Assembly (NCBI GenBank): GCA_012064415.1
Contig: SSNU01000206.1
Span: 78,630-107,720 of the forward strand
From: Gyrodactylus bullatarudis
Lineage: Eukaryota > Platyhelminthes > Monogenea > Gyrodactylidea > Gyrodactylidae
Length of the DNA: 29,091 bases
Direction: 5' to 3'
How positions within the stretch are numbered: the first letter of the stretch is position 1; each line of letters starts with the position of its first letter. The notes below the pieces were generated by a model. It was not told where the DNA came from. It worked only from the letters and a program-made list of their open reading frames with translations, and did not search any database. Both the position numbers and the translations under genes were made by a program. Positions 1 to 9,266 of this stretch are shown here, piece after piece.

Positions 1-40
1 AATAAAAAGTGAACCACATATTTTTTCGTTTTGATTTTCA

Positions 41-535
41 ATGAAAAATAGTATTTTTACCTTTATAGGGAAATATACGATGATAGAAAAATTCATTCAA
101 TTATTATTTGATAGAAAATTTTCTTGTGCATCTAACAGTGTTAATTTGAAAATAATATTGTTTAAAACAAATCGAGAATTTAGAATATTTGAAGTGGCCC
201 ACATATTAATTCGACCACTATATACTCCAGAGTCTGTTGATGAAACTTCCGAAAAAGCAGTAAGCATAAGAACTGCCAACACTGGAAAACCACGATCTAA
301 AGGGCAAGGCATTTTAAGATGCAATTTTTAAAAGAAATGCAACTCAAGAATGTGTAAATGTCTAAAGAATTTAGTCCTTTGCAATTTAAAATGTAACTCG
401 AAAATAAACTGTGAAAATAAAGAATATAGGAAAACCCTTTATAATTTTCTTTTTCATGCAAAAGATGAGAGGGAAAGATTTATTATAATTATAATTCAAT
501 TCAACTTAAAGAAAGTAAATATAAATAGTGAATAA
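41..535 (+). pseudogene. Cys-rich C-terminal tail of a gypsy-derived (KRBA2/SCAND3-like) integrase, disrupted
   Basis: An open frame from 41 runs into TAA at 329-331, and the same frame continues to 535. Read across the stop it gives a motif beginning GQGILRCN and then Cys residues spaced C-x4-C-x-C-x6-C-x3-C-x5-C, ending CENK. The same module, better kept, lies on the minus strand at 20664-20900, where the second position reads CNC; here that Cys has become Phe next to the stop. To my knowledge tails of this kind follow the integrase core in gypsy-derived KRBA2/SCAND3-like proteins of invertebrates, and an integrase fragment of that type lies at 16080-16325. The first 70 residues are not recognised and may not be real. 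No zinc-binding role is shown by sequence alone. The copy is non-functional. Confidence 0.5.
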
Positions 536-912
536 AATATTATTTCAAGAAAACACGTTATTTAATTATAAATATTTATCAAAATGAATTTAAAAATCTG
601 TATTTATCTATTATTTAAAACTATTATACATATTTAATGCGTATAAGCATAGATCGATTTCCCATCCACCCTTTAATTCCTTATTATTCATATTCGTCAA
701 GGTATATTTTGCAGATTATGCATAATTGTCAAAAGCCTGATGAATTTGAATAAAATTATGCATATTCGTCAGGTTTTTGCTAATTATGCATAATCGGCAA
801 ATTATCCAAATTCGTCACAACATATGCATTTTGCAATATTTCACTCGCAGATTTTAAAAATCTTCCTTTTTTTGTTTTCGTGAATTTCAACCAATAGAAT
901 TAATTTCTGCAA
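536..912. repeat. AT-rich spacer with interspersed TATGCATA / TTCGTC motifs
   Basis: No gene is visible. Between about 712 and 835 short motifs alternate: TATGCATA-like palindromes, ATTCGTCA and its near complement, and GGCAAA. A related block lies at 17175-17265. The spacing is irregular, so this is not a simple tandem array. It is probably the inner or end part of a dispersed element. Confidence 0.4.
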
Positions 913-1396
913 TCATCGTGGAATGGACTCAATGCATCTGTCCACAGCAGCTTTTACTTCGGGAAAGTTAGCCAGGCGCTGTACTTTTTCATCTATGTCG
1001 TTTGAGGAATCATCACGAGACACCAAATACCTAAAAAAAGGGATACAATTTCAATATTTCTTTTAATTCATTCTCACCAATATTTTTATTTATGCCGAAT
1101 ATATCCTCAATGACATTTATAGCAGGACTTTTTGCTCAAAAATCTACAAATCTTATCCTTGATCGGCTTAAACATCCCTTGACATAAGCTGAGTCGTGAA
1201 CTGCTGCATAATCCATAAGCACATATAAATTTTCCCTACGATATCCTTCGTAATGTCGGAAATTTTGGGTCACGAGACTGAGAAAAGCACTTCCATTAAT
1301 ACTCTCAGAGGCTGGAGTGAGAGTAATGCCTTTCCCGTATTTGATGTTAGCAAAAAACATGACTTTCTTTAGGAATTTCTCTCTTCTTATAGGCTA
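913..1396 (-). pseudogene. Tc1-like DDE transposase, C-terminal fragment, broken
   Basis: Minus-strand reading gives a Tc1/IS630-type DDE block: KVMFFANIKYGKG, then LMDYAAVHDSAYVKG (the 'DNAPVH' region holding the second catalytic Asp), then IRFVDF, a TGA, and in the same frame AKSPAINVIEDIFG, equivalent to SPDLNPIEDxFG. The TGA at about 1135-1133 sits where a Trp codon is expected. After GENELKEIL the frame shifts, and the tail continues to a natural-looking end VDRCIESIPR at 913. The Asp of SPDLNP has become Ala (SPAINV). The N-terminal DNA-binding half is missing; the fragment stops just before the palindrome that starts at 1409. A 48-nt GT..AG stretch covers the frameshift but does not restore the frame, so I read it as decay and not as an intron. 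Confidence 0.7.
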
Positions 1397-1408
1397 CGTT
1401 TTGTCACA

Positions 1409-2170
1409 AGTTTGGTTAGAGAATTTCACTCAATCTCTCTCAAAGTAAAATTTGATTGGAGTATATATTTTTGTTTTTATTTCTTAAGTATTTTAGATAC
1501 TTAATTTATTAGTTATAGGTATTTTTGGTGACGAGAGATAAGTGTCTTTTAGTATCGCTAATTGGATGCGAAGAAGTCAAACATCTTTTCTTAGAGATAA
1601 GACTCAGCGTGTATCTAATTTATAAGCTCGTAAAGAAACATTACAAACAAGTATGGCAGGTATAGACGCGTTTCCTCCTTATTGAGACTCCTCAGTATAC
1701 CGTAGCCGAGAATATAATATCTAAAATACTTAAAAAATAAAAACAAAAATATAAAACTCAAAGTGTGCAAAGGGAGTATCTATGAATCTGTAAAGAAATA
1801 TGATAGACATGATGAATTGGTCCAGTGGGTTAAGCGTTGGACTCAATGCTTATGACCCTGGTTCGATTCTGGGCTACGGTATACTGAGGAGTCTCAATAA
1901 GGAGGAAACGCGTCTATACCTGCCATACTTGTTTGTAATGTTTCTTTACGAGCTTATAAATTAGATACACGCTGAGTCTTATCTCTAAGAAAAGATGTTT
2001 GACTTCTCCGCATCCAATTAGCGATACTAAAAGACACTTATCTCTCGTCACCAAAAATACCTATAACTAATAAATTAAGTATCTAAAATACTTAAAAAAT
2101 AAAAACAAAAATATATACTCCAATCAAATTTTACTTTGAGAGAGATTGAGTGAAATTCTCTAACCAAACT
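1409..2170. repeat. Near-perfect inverted repeat, 2 x 299 bp with 164-bp spacer
   Basis: Left arm 1409-1707 and right arm 1872-2170 are reverse complements of equal length with no indel. I count two mismatches, near 1492 and at the GCGAAGAAG/GCGGAGAAG position. The spacer holds an A-rich stretch (1717-1753) identical in orientation to part of the right arm (about 2080-2116), unique sequence, and a tRNA-like A/B-box region ending exactly at the right arm. The arms look far younger than the surrounding decayed elements. A fold-back transposon or an inverted dimer of a tRNA-derived short element are both possible. Confidence 0.9.
1818..1875 (+). other. tRNA-like Pol III promoter (A and B boxes), SINE-head candidate
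   Basis: TGGTCCAGTGG (1818-1828) fits the A-box consensus and GGTTCGATTC (1860-1869) the B box. Between them AGCGT and ATGCT can pair as an anticodon-like stem, and CCCTG/CTGGG can form an imperfect T-arm. The wording is closest to tRNA-Ser or tRNA-Leu. No full cloverleaf with an acceptor stem is seen, so this is not a functional tRNA gene. It heads the right arm of the inverted repeat, as a SINE head would. Confidence 0.55.
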
Positions 2171-2209
2171 AAAAGACACTTATCCCTCGTCACCAAAAAT
2201 ACCTATAAC
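2026..2209 (+). repeat. 42-bp direct repeat at the outer edge of the palindrome
   Basis: The segment at 2026-2067 (ACTAAAAGACAC...CCTATAAC) recurs at 2168-2209 with one visible change, an offset of 142 bp. The second copy overlaps the last bases of the right arm and continues outside it, so a second partial body unit follows the palindrome. From 2210 to 2850 I see only AT-rich DNA without a gene. Confidence 0.75.
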
Positions 2210-2852
2210 AAATATCTTTGGAGTAAACTTTTAATAACACATTTTTCATCTTCATTTATCCTTCTCATATTGGTTCAAAAGATATTGTTGATTTTCGCAC
2301 ATATTTGAAACAAATTACTATTCTATCTTTGGTAGTTGTTTGAAAATTTTTAGCACTTTTTCGATTTCCGTGTAATTATGATTGCTACATCATTTTTCTT
2401 TTTAAAGTCGAATTTTATACTTCATTGGTGTTATTTATAACGGGCAACTCTTATCAACTTAATTGTACATGCTTTTGTAAGGTTAATACGAAGAATGACT
2501 TGAGAATGAATGAATTAGATCGAAGTCAATATCTTCAGATGTTCGCTCTGGAATTCAGATGATTTTGTAAGTAATAAAATATTAAAGTATGAAAATGGAA
2601 ATTTATTTCCTTGAAACAAGTAGTATATAATGTTTGATTCTGATAAAAACATTGCAATAATAACGATACATTTGGGTACTTGCTCATTAATTTTATAAGC
2701 CTATCTGGTTGTAAATCACCGATTATTTTTTATCGAGTTTGTTATTTTTTCTGTTTACAATTAGAGAATTCACTGTAATGGTAAAATTCTCATATCAATT
2801 TAATTGTGTGAATTGTGAATAATACAGAACCTATACTTACAAAGTTTAACTA

Positions 2853-4103
2853 TTAGGTTGTGCGATAAGAAATGAGAATCCTACTTTATCGAAATTTTTC
2901 TCCATCGAAACTTTTGTAAATTCAAACAAATTTGGTATCATTAGAATGCTTATTTTCTCCTCTTTTTGTTTATGTATATTAATTATTTCAAAATTTAAAA
3001 ATAATGGATATTATTGATAAATTTGATAAGAAAGATTTTCGTAAAATTATCGCATATGAGTTTTTCTTGGGAACCGGGCCCTCAGAGACCTTCCAAAAGC
3101 TCAAATCTGTTTTTGGCGATAAAATTAAACGTTCCACAGTATTCCGGTGGCACTCAGCCTTCAAAGATGGAAAAATGAATTTTGATGATGAAGAGAGGTC
3201 AGGTCGACCTTCCGAGATCAACCACGATGAAATCATTGCAGCTATCCGAACAAACTGCCATTCATCTTCAAGAGTGATTTCAGCCGAGTTGAATGTGTCT
3301 CATAACTCAGTTTGTCGTGTTCTGCGTGAAGAGAATTTTGTGAATTCTTTTGATGAGTTTGTTCCTCACGAATTGAATGAGTCACAAAAGAAACGGAGAG
3401 TTGATGCTGTCAAGAGACTGCTTCACAGAATTCAGTACGATAACTTCTTAAAGAACATTGTTACTACTGATGAAAAATGGATTTACCTCAGTGATCAGAG
3501 CCGTAAAAGATCATGGAAGAAAGTGGGAGAGCACATCACACAGCCCATCAAAAATCGTTTTGCCAAAAAGGTCATGTTAACGGTATTTTGGACCATGAAA
3601 GGCATTGTTCATTACGAGCTGTTAGATTATGGCAAAACAGTTAATGCTGAGAGATATTTGTCATATTTGAAAGAGATGGTGATCAAACTTCGCCAAAATT
3701 ACCCAAGATTTGGTAGAGTCACTTTTCTCCAGGCCAACGCAAGACCTCATTTGGGTAAAGAGGTTAAAAAATTTTTTGAAGAGGAGAACTTTGATGTTTT
3801 GGATCATCCACCTTATAGCCCTGATCTTGCTCCATCTGATTATCACCTTTTCAGATCTCTTGAACACTTTCTTAAAGGCAAACATTCAAAACAAAAGAGG
3901 AGGTAAAAAATGGACTTGATGGCTTTTTCAGCTCAAAATCTGAAGAATTTTTCGCTGATGGTATCAGACAACTTCCAATTCGTTGAGAGAAATGTGTTAA
4001 TTCGTCAGGAAATTATTTTCATTGATATTCTATATATATTTAAAAAGATTTTTCAATATATGTATTTTTTATATTTAGTCCCATTACTTATCGCACAACC
4101 TAA
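2853..4103 (+). mobile_element. mariner transposon, full length (1251 bp), TA target duplication
   Basis: Both ends carry the terminal inverted repeat TTAGGTTGTGCGATAAG (2853-2869 and the complement 4087-4103), flanked by TA on each side (2851-2852 and 4104-4105). Length, TIR style and TA duplication are typical of mariner. The similarity between the ends fades after about 17-22 bp. The transposase lies inside on the plus strand and is inactive. Confidence 0.95.
3004..4025 (+). pseudogene. mariner transposase, inactivated by frameshift, stop and loss of a catalytic Asp
   Basis: The frame opens at ATG 3004 (MDIIDKFDKKDFR). It shows the N-terminal helix-turn-helix region (STVFRWHSAFKDG, then NVSHNSVCRVL), the linker VPHELNESQKKRR, the TTDEKWIY block with the first catalytic Asp, and YSPDLAPSDYHLF with the third. 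The second Asp, normally in DNARPH, reads ANARPH, a GAC-to-GCC change. Near 3887 one T is missing from what would be CAT-TTC, so the frame ends at 3906. The next frame continues the protein (KEEVKNGL...DGIRQLPIR) to TGA at 3984-3986, where Trp is expected, and then to a natural-looking end at 4023-4025. The total would be about 340 residues, normal for the family. I do not assign a subfamily. Confidence 0.93.
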
Positions 4104-4105
4104 TA

Positions 4106-4464
4106 GATTACCCAAACACCTAGAACGAAATATTTCTAGTTAATCTGTGGAAAATGTATTTATTTCTTTTATACTTTGACAGGCAGAAAAATCCGTAATT
4201 TTGAGAATAATTATCTATTTATTATCTTGAAATGTTCAAATTCCTAAAAAGTGAAAATATTTTCTTCGTTTCTTATTATATTATATTAATTATTAAATTA
4301 AATTAAATTATTAATAAATTTTTCCTCTCTGACTTGTAGATCGAGAATCATTCAGCCTTCTTCGCCCAAACGAATAAAGATTTAAGAATAAAGCCTACTG
4401 TTTAAAGAAAAAATTGAAAATATTAATTTGAATATAGGGTAAATAAGAGGAATGTTGCTCGATC
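4106..4464. other. AT-rich spacer, no gene seen
   Basis: Homopolymer runs and an ATTAAATTAAATTA stretch near 4290-4310 are the only structure seen. Confidence 0.5.
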
Positions 4465-4640
4465 CTGGTTGGCCGACAAATACTCAATTTCTATTGGTTT
4501 TTTATACATGAGTTTTAGGATAGAGATGGTAAATAAGTAACGTGTACTTGAACTTCCACACAACTCTTGTCACTTCACACAGCTTTTATTTGTGATAAAA
4601 GAATAACCTTAAACATAAGTCTATGATCGAAGTCATAGTT
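4465..4640 (+). promoter_or_regulatory. CCAAT-pair / TATA-like module, dispersed copy
   Basis: Two inverted CCAAT-type boxes (GTTGGCC and CTATTGGTT) flank AAATACTCAATTT. About 40 bp on comes GGATAGAGATGGTAAATAAG, a decayed version of the GGACAGAGAG-TTATAAG block at 26340-26357. The downstream stretch from about 4545 to 4605 resembles 21580-21640, including the TGTCACTTYACASAGCTTTTA words. This is probably the 5' end of a retroelement; no ORF follows. Confidence 0.4.
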
Positions 4641-4831
4641 TATTAAATACCTCCAAATGAATATGTGGATGTATATAAAATATAAAGTATCGCATACATT
4701 AATTGAAAAAAAAATCATTTCAATTTAGATAAAGGTATATGCTGAATCCAAGAGATATTTGAATAATATTTACTCATTAACATTTTAGAGTAAATTTTCA
4801 ATATATATATTTAAGAGTTTATTCCAAAATT

Positions 4832-4862
4832 CCCCCCAAAAGATTTTTTTTCCTTTGGGGGG
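4832..4862. repeat. GC-clamped hairpin
   Basis: CCCCCCAAA(A)G and CTTTGGGGGG can form a 10-bp stem around a T-rich loop. Two runs of six G:C pairs stand out in such AT-rich DNA. No coding or terminator context is visible. Confidence 0.6.
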
Positions 4863-4910
4863 ATTTTTGAAAAAAATTTTCTTGGGATGATTTTTGGTAC
4901 TAACCCTCAA

Positions 4911-5888
4911 ATATATGTTACAGTATATTCTTAAAATTAGTTTTTTTATAAATATCCTAGTACAATCTTGAAACCAGTACAAAACTAGTAAATCTTTAAA
5001 ATAATTTAAATTTGAAGGATATACTAATTTCGTACTGGGCTTGTCTAGTTTGTCTTTTTTCTTATTCAGAAGTTTCAAGATACTGTCACTAGACCTGGAC
5101 ACTGTTAATGCTTCCAGTCTAAGCTAAATTTTTTTTAAATAAAATATTCCAAAAATCATTTATTTATTTGAATAAAAGAGGGAATGATAGCGCTTTGAAT
5201 TACATCAAAGAACTCTATTTGTACAATTACATGAAGTATTCTGCAGTATTTAGTGTAACTGCACCTCTAAAATCCTTTTCCAGAACTCAGAGGATTTCCC
5301 ATTGCAGTCGATCGTGTTGGAAGTTTTTTTCTGGTCAAGTCTTCTAGGTTCATAAATACCTCTGGGAATACTTTTAACCTTTCAAGGTTTAAAGCTACTA
5401 TCAAGAAATACCAACTTGATACCAATTATTTAAGTCCCTTAGCTAGAACCAATACAACCTCTTTAAGATGTCCAGGATCTTCTCTTGCTCGATAGAATTC
5501 GGGAATTTTCGATAGTAAATTCGTACCTTCGTCAATAATAAGGTATTCAAAGTCTGGTTCTGGATCCTTTGATGATAAAGATGTGTTACATGTAAGTTTT
5601 GGTTGAATGTCTTGGTTTGCTCTCTCAACACAGTTCTCTTAAAGTCTGATAAATTTCTATTTGAGTTGTTGTTTTCAAATCAGATGTTAAAAAAATGTGA
5701 AAAATTTTAGTGATAGTATCTTGAAACTTCTGAATAAGAAAAAAGACTAACTAGACAAGCCCAGTACGAAATTGGTATATCCTTCAAGTTTAAATTATTT
5801 TAAAGATTTACTAGTTTCGTACTGGTTTCAAGATTGTACTAGGATATTTATAAAAAAACTAATTTTAAGAATATACTGTAACATATAT
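4911..5888. mobile_element. Non-autonomous element with about 180-bp TIRs (978 bp)
   Basis: The left arm, from ATATATGTTACAGTATATTC (4911) to about 5095, is the near-identical reverse complement of 5710-5888, which ends GAATATACTGTAACATATAT. The interior (about 615 bp) encodes nothing I recognise; the short minus-strand ORFs in the left arm and interior are not supported. The flanks allow a TATA or TA target duplication, but the AT-rich ends make it ambiguous. Single relatives of these ends occur at 15863-16040, 20325-20460 and 24198-24300, so this is a repeated family. Confidence 0.8.
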
Positions 5889-5974
5889 AAATGAAATTCT
5901 GAAAATTCGAATATCATATGCTACCACGATTCTAAATTTTTCGAAAAATTGATGAAATTTCCAGTTTCAAATGA

Positions 5975-6016
5975 GATACTCACCGGATCCCGTCAGACTA
6001 TTACAACGGCTAGATA
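5975..6016 (-). ncRNA. Decayed hammerhead-like motif, PLE family 1 copy A
   Basis: The minus strand reads AGUCUGACGG, GAUCCGGU, then GAGU where the two other family 1 copies (9510-9577, 17096-17157) have GAAA. It lies about 100 bp downstream of the PLE stop codon at 6116, the expected pLTR position. Loss of the GAAA should abolish cleavage. Confidence 0.45.
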
Positions 6017-6115
6017 TTAATTATAAATTCGATCATCAATAATATCCTCTGATTGATTAAATCATTCTTGAGCACAAAAAGGGGAGGGTTTAAGGTTGGT
6101 TTGCAGTATCCATGG

Positions 6116-7650
6116 TTATTGTTTCCTTTTCACGTATCTGTAGATCGTTGGTTGCCAACTTAGACTTTTACGTTTTCTACCTCTTTTGCCAACTGCAGGT
6201 GCAGCCTTCTTTGTACTGGGGAAACTGTTCATTACGGTCTGAGATGTAATTAGATTATCAACTACCGTTGACTTCTCTGAATCTTCACTTGTATTCTTAG
6301 TTGTAGTTGTTACTGGGACAGAAGACTGGAGATCATTTGGGGGAGGCGTAGTTGCAACTACTTGCTCATTTTGTTCAATTATCACTCCAACTTGCATCGG
6401 GTTTTTGGGTGGAACTGCAAATTGGGAAATTTTTAAGTAGCTCAATTAAGCCCACTTTTGTTTCCTGCTTTTTCCTGTCAGACCTAACTTAGTGACCAGT
6501 ATTTTTTGCTTGCACAGAGTTGGGTTCAACTTTTTGATGAAATGAGCTTCAGCTTTGTTCAAGGCATCTGCTTTCATCTTTGGAGGATCACTAGAATTTG
6601 CTTGAAATAGGATGCTAAAGTTGTTCACATCAGCAGTGTGATTTGTATCCTTCAAGTGCTCCTGTATCGCAGAACCTTTGTTGCCGAGACTTTCCAAAGA
6701 AAATTCAATGACTTGTCATCTTCTTTGGTAAATTCGATTCCGCGATGCATGGAGTTTAGATTTGAAAGAATTCCATCAATATCATCTCTTTCATCAAGGA
6801 CCAGAAATGTAACGCGCATACAGGCGAGAAGAACTGATAAGGCCAGTCATTTGTCGACTTTCAAGAGAAGCAAAAATCATATCCACAAGGAGTAGACCAA
6901 TCGGACTGCCCATTTCTACACCGTCTGTTTGCTTGAAGTAGTAGTCGACAAATTTAAAGTCTATGTTTTAAACCGTCATCAAAATTAATTCGGAGATAAC
7001 TTCTGGGGGAATACTGCAAATGGACGGAAAATCATTAAGCTTTTTCCCATATAAACTTTACCGTTTCCATTAGCGGTACATTTGTAAACAGGGAACTGAC
7101 ATCGAACGACACCATTGTTGAAGAAGTGGAATCAACATTCCTTAGTTTTTCCACAAACTCAACTGAATTCTTCACTGAATATTTGCAAAGCTCATTCCTC
7201 AAAGGCGTTAGAGTTCCAGTTAGCCACTTGTTGTGGAGTTGCTGACATGTCGATAATCGGCCTATATTTCAGTCCTTTGGTCATATCCTTATGAACTTTA
7301 GGAGGAAGATACAACCTTCCGATCTCGTTGGATTGCGGCTTCATTGTTTATGCTTGAGTTTCATCGATGAATCCTCTCTCTTAAAGATAATCTACCATCT
7401 TTGAGATCGCCTTTTCGATAAAATTTCGTGAATTATCTTGATATTTTTTGTGGTTAATTTCCATTTCGAATTTTCTCTCTATCATATCAGGGAGAAGTTG
7501 TAGCAAAATGAGCTAAAGCAGTATTTGGGTTGACCATTTATACATAAATTGATCTGAATACAAACATGTCAATCAAAACTGTCACACTGTTCTCCTCCAT
7601 AACATAGAATGGGAGTTTCTTCTCACTATCAAAATGTACAGAGGGTGTCA
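6116..7650 (-). pseudogene. Penelope-like element family 1, copy A: RT plus GIY-YIG remnants and C-terminal extension
   Basis: Reading the minus strand with frame changes: an N-terminal piece ending NFIEKAISKMVDYL; YLPPKVHKD and KYRPIIDMSATPQ (RT motif 2 region); LTPLRNELCK-like and MVSFDVSSLFTNVP (motif A); FKQTDGVEMGSPIG (motif B); LYARYI, where the catalytic YVDD box has been lost by a small deletion; then FLVLDERDDIDGILSNLNSM and FTKEDDKSLNFL. The frame then jumps straight to the second half of the GIY-YIG domain (GNKGSAIQEHLKDTNHTADV), so about 150 residues are deleted, including the GIY-YIG signature. LNKAEAHFIKKLNPTLCKQ ends the nuclease. The last 109 residues (6116-6445) are a low-complexity Ser/Thr/Val-rich tail with a basic cluster, then QPTIYRYVKRKQ. 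The 5' end meets a plus-strand PLE piece at about 7650. Confidence 0.88.
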
Positions 7651-7652
7651 CC

Positions 7653-7922
7653 CACATTATTTTGAAGAAAAATACTGATAATCGCAAATATCTACGTTTT
7701 GCTAGTTTCAGTTCTCTTTCTCATAAAATTGGTTTGGTTGTCGGTCAGTCTAAGAGAATAAAAATTATCCTAAGCGGAGAGGAACATCCTATTAAATTAG
7801 AGAGATTTAAGAATAGTTTGATGCAAAATTTATTGAATAACTTATTTCTTTGCGTGAGGGGATTGATAATGTCAATAAATGAGGAGATCAAAATCGTGTT
7901 CATGAAACTAATAAGTTTCTAA
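7653..7922 (+). pseudogene. Penelope-like element family 2, RT thumb fragment
   Basis: The plus-strand frame gives KKNTDNRKYLRFASFSS, LSHKIGLVVGQSKRIK and ILSGEE, which match the family 2 protein at 25956-26288 (KKKTDNGKYLYYASFSP, SHKVGLLIGQGKRI) almost word for word. The segment is the region after the RT catalytic core, with the usual PLE S..HK motif. The ATG-less start and the divergent end (after about 7840) mark it as a fragment. It points head-to-head at the family 1 copy that ends near 7650. Confidence 0.82.
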
Positions 7923-8039
7923 GCCTATGGTTTAACCAGTGTTTTACGAAGAAAACTATCTAATATTATAATTTTTAAAATACCAAAGTAATTAAAATCT
8001 TGCCGAGTCATTCCCTTACAATAAAAGTCACAATCATTT

Positions 8040-8345
8040 TGGGAGAATTAGAAATAAGAAATATAAAATAGGGTCAAATCTACATTTCATAAAACATCAT
8101 CAGTGTCAAAGAATATCAGAATGTAATGTAAGCTATAACATCAACAATACTTTCTCACTTTTCTCTCCAATGTTGATACTTATTGGAGAGTTTTGTTGTT
8201 TTTTTCAGTTTACATTATATTCTGATATACTTTTACATTTACATATCTTTCATAATTAGTGAAATATTATCTTTAATGAATTTTTAGGCTTGTATCATTA
8301 TTAAAGTATTGCCACTGATGAAATGTACATATGACCCTAATAATA
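8040..8345. repeat. Two PLE family 2 pLTR pieces in inverted order
   Basis: Around 8074-8150 (minus) and 8200-8340 (plus) the same words occur: AGCTTACATTACATTCTGATAT, CACTGATGA and GACCCTA. The minus piece lacks about 90 bp present in the plus piece. Both resemble the 3' repeat found after family 2 ORFs at 23286-23505 and 25087-25480. Confidence 0.65.
8074..8112 (-). ncRNA. Hammerhead-like motif, family 2, decayed
   Basis: The minus strand reads CUGAUGA, 8 nt, GAAA, UGUAGAU. Core and spacing are right, but stem III (AUGUAGAU) is no longer palindromic and stem I pairs for only two bases (CA with UG). The plus partner near 8323 has lost the loop II segment. Both are probably dead. Confidence 0.4.
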
Positions 8346-8721
8346 ATATCTTAATCCTTATTATCACATTAATTTTTTTCACATAACATATTTAAACCCT
8401 TGTTCAATATCTATGTTAAATTTTTTGTATTAAAAATGATTCAAGACCTGAAAAGTGATTGTTTATGAATTAAACATTGTATGACAGGCCTTACAAATCG
8501 GGCAGAAGGAATTAAATTCTTTCGTTACACTTTACGCAAGACACTTGTATATTGCACAAGCATAGACCGTATTTGCTAACAAGCTTATACCGAAAAGGGC
8601 AGAGAGATAAAATATTTTCGTTACAATTTAGTCGTCCAAAGTGTAGTTAATAACACTTTAGGTTTTAGTTACACTATAGGCACAACATATACATATTAAA
8701 ATTACAATATGAGAAATACAA
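8346..8721. other. AT-rich spacer, no gene seen
   Basis: Two loosely repeated stretches (TTCTTTCGTTACACTTTA near 8518 and ATTTTCGTTACAATTTA near 8613) are the only structure. The second follows GGGCAGAGAGATAAAA, which recalls the promoter-like block described elsewhere but lacks CCAAT boxes. Confidence 0.4.
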
Positions 8722-8945
8722 TATTTTATTGGTTAGTCTTCCATAGATCATGTACAATATATAACAGCTACTCGGTTGACTCATACGTTACATTTGTATC
8801 ACCACAAGAACTTTGAGGGGAGTATGTATTTTGTCAGTGAAAGTGTATACCAACAAAACACAGGGTGAGGTGTTTAATTGATATGTTTTACAATTAATCA
8901 AGAGCACTAGTTTGTTGAATGTAAGACGTTTTACTTCATTTTTCA

Positions 8946-9187
8946 TTATGATAGAAATGCTTTGATTGAAGTTTGAATTAGGCCTCTATCTGCCGACCGA
9001 GCTCTAGGTTTAACTTCTGTATTGGCATCGAGTCGGAGATTTGTTTTTAACACTGGTCTAGGCAATACTAAAGGCTGCACGAAATTCTTTGGAACACATA
9101 AGCTAGGTTTTCCTTTTGAATTAATAATGCTTCGCCAATTTTCAAAAATCTTACATTCAAAAAACTAGTACAGTCAATTTCACACAT
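8946..9187 (-). pseudogene. Unidentified ORF following the promoter block, one-base frameshift
   Basis: ATG at 9187 gives MCEIDCTS, matching MCEFDCTY behind the same promoter block at 27385. In a T run the frame must shift by one base to enter a 70-codon open frame (FFECKIFENWRSIINSKGKP, then VPKNFVQPLVLPRPVL, LRLDANTEVKPRARSADRG) ending in TAA at 8946. The composition looks coding, with basic and Pro-rich stretches and few stops, but I do not recognise the product. It could be the start of a retroelement ORF or a captured host 5' exon. Confidence 0.4.
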
Positions 9188-9194
9188 GATAACT

Positions 9195-9266
9195 CGAGAT
9201 AAATTAAATTAATCACGGAGGTTTACTTTTACTCTGCCCCAAAAATCCAACCAATCAGTGTTGAGC
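9195..9266 (-). promoter_or_regulatory. Promoter-like block (CCAAT, GGGGCAGAG), copy of 27400-27480
   Basis: The minus strand reads TGCTCAACACTGATTGGTTGG, TTTTTGGGGCAGAG, AAAAGTAAACCTCCGTG, then the ATG at 9187. Its sister at 27400-27480 keeps a clear TATAAA in the matching place; here that box has decayed to AAAAGTAA. Confidence 0.45.

Noticed and set aside
730..760. CTGATGA near 737 as a further hammerhead core
   Set aside because: No GAAA at the right distance and no pairing stems; it belongs to the TATGCAT/TTCGTC repeat.
1026..1078. 48-nt GT..AG intron in the Tc1-like fragment
   Set aside because: Removing it does not join the two coding frames, and the fragment already has a nonsense codon, so frameshift decay is simpler.
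1818..1890. Functional tRNA gene
   Set aside because: A and B boxes and arm-like pairs are present, but no acceptor stem can be drawn and the anticodon loop has the wrong length.
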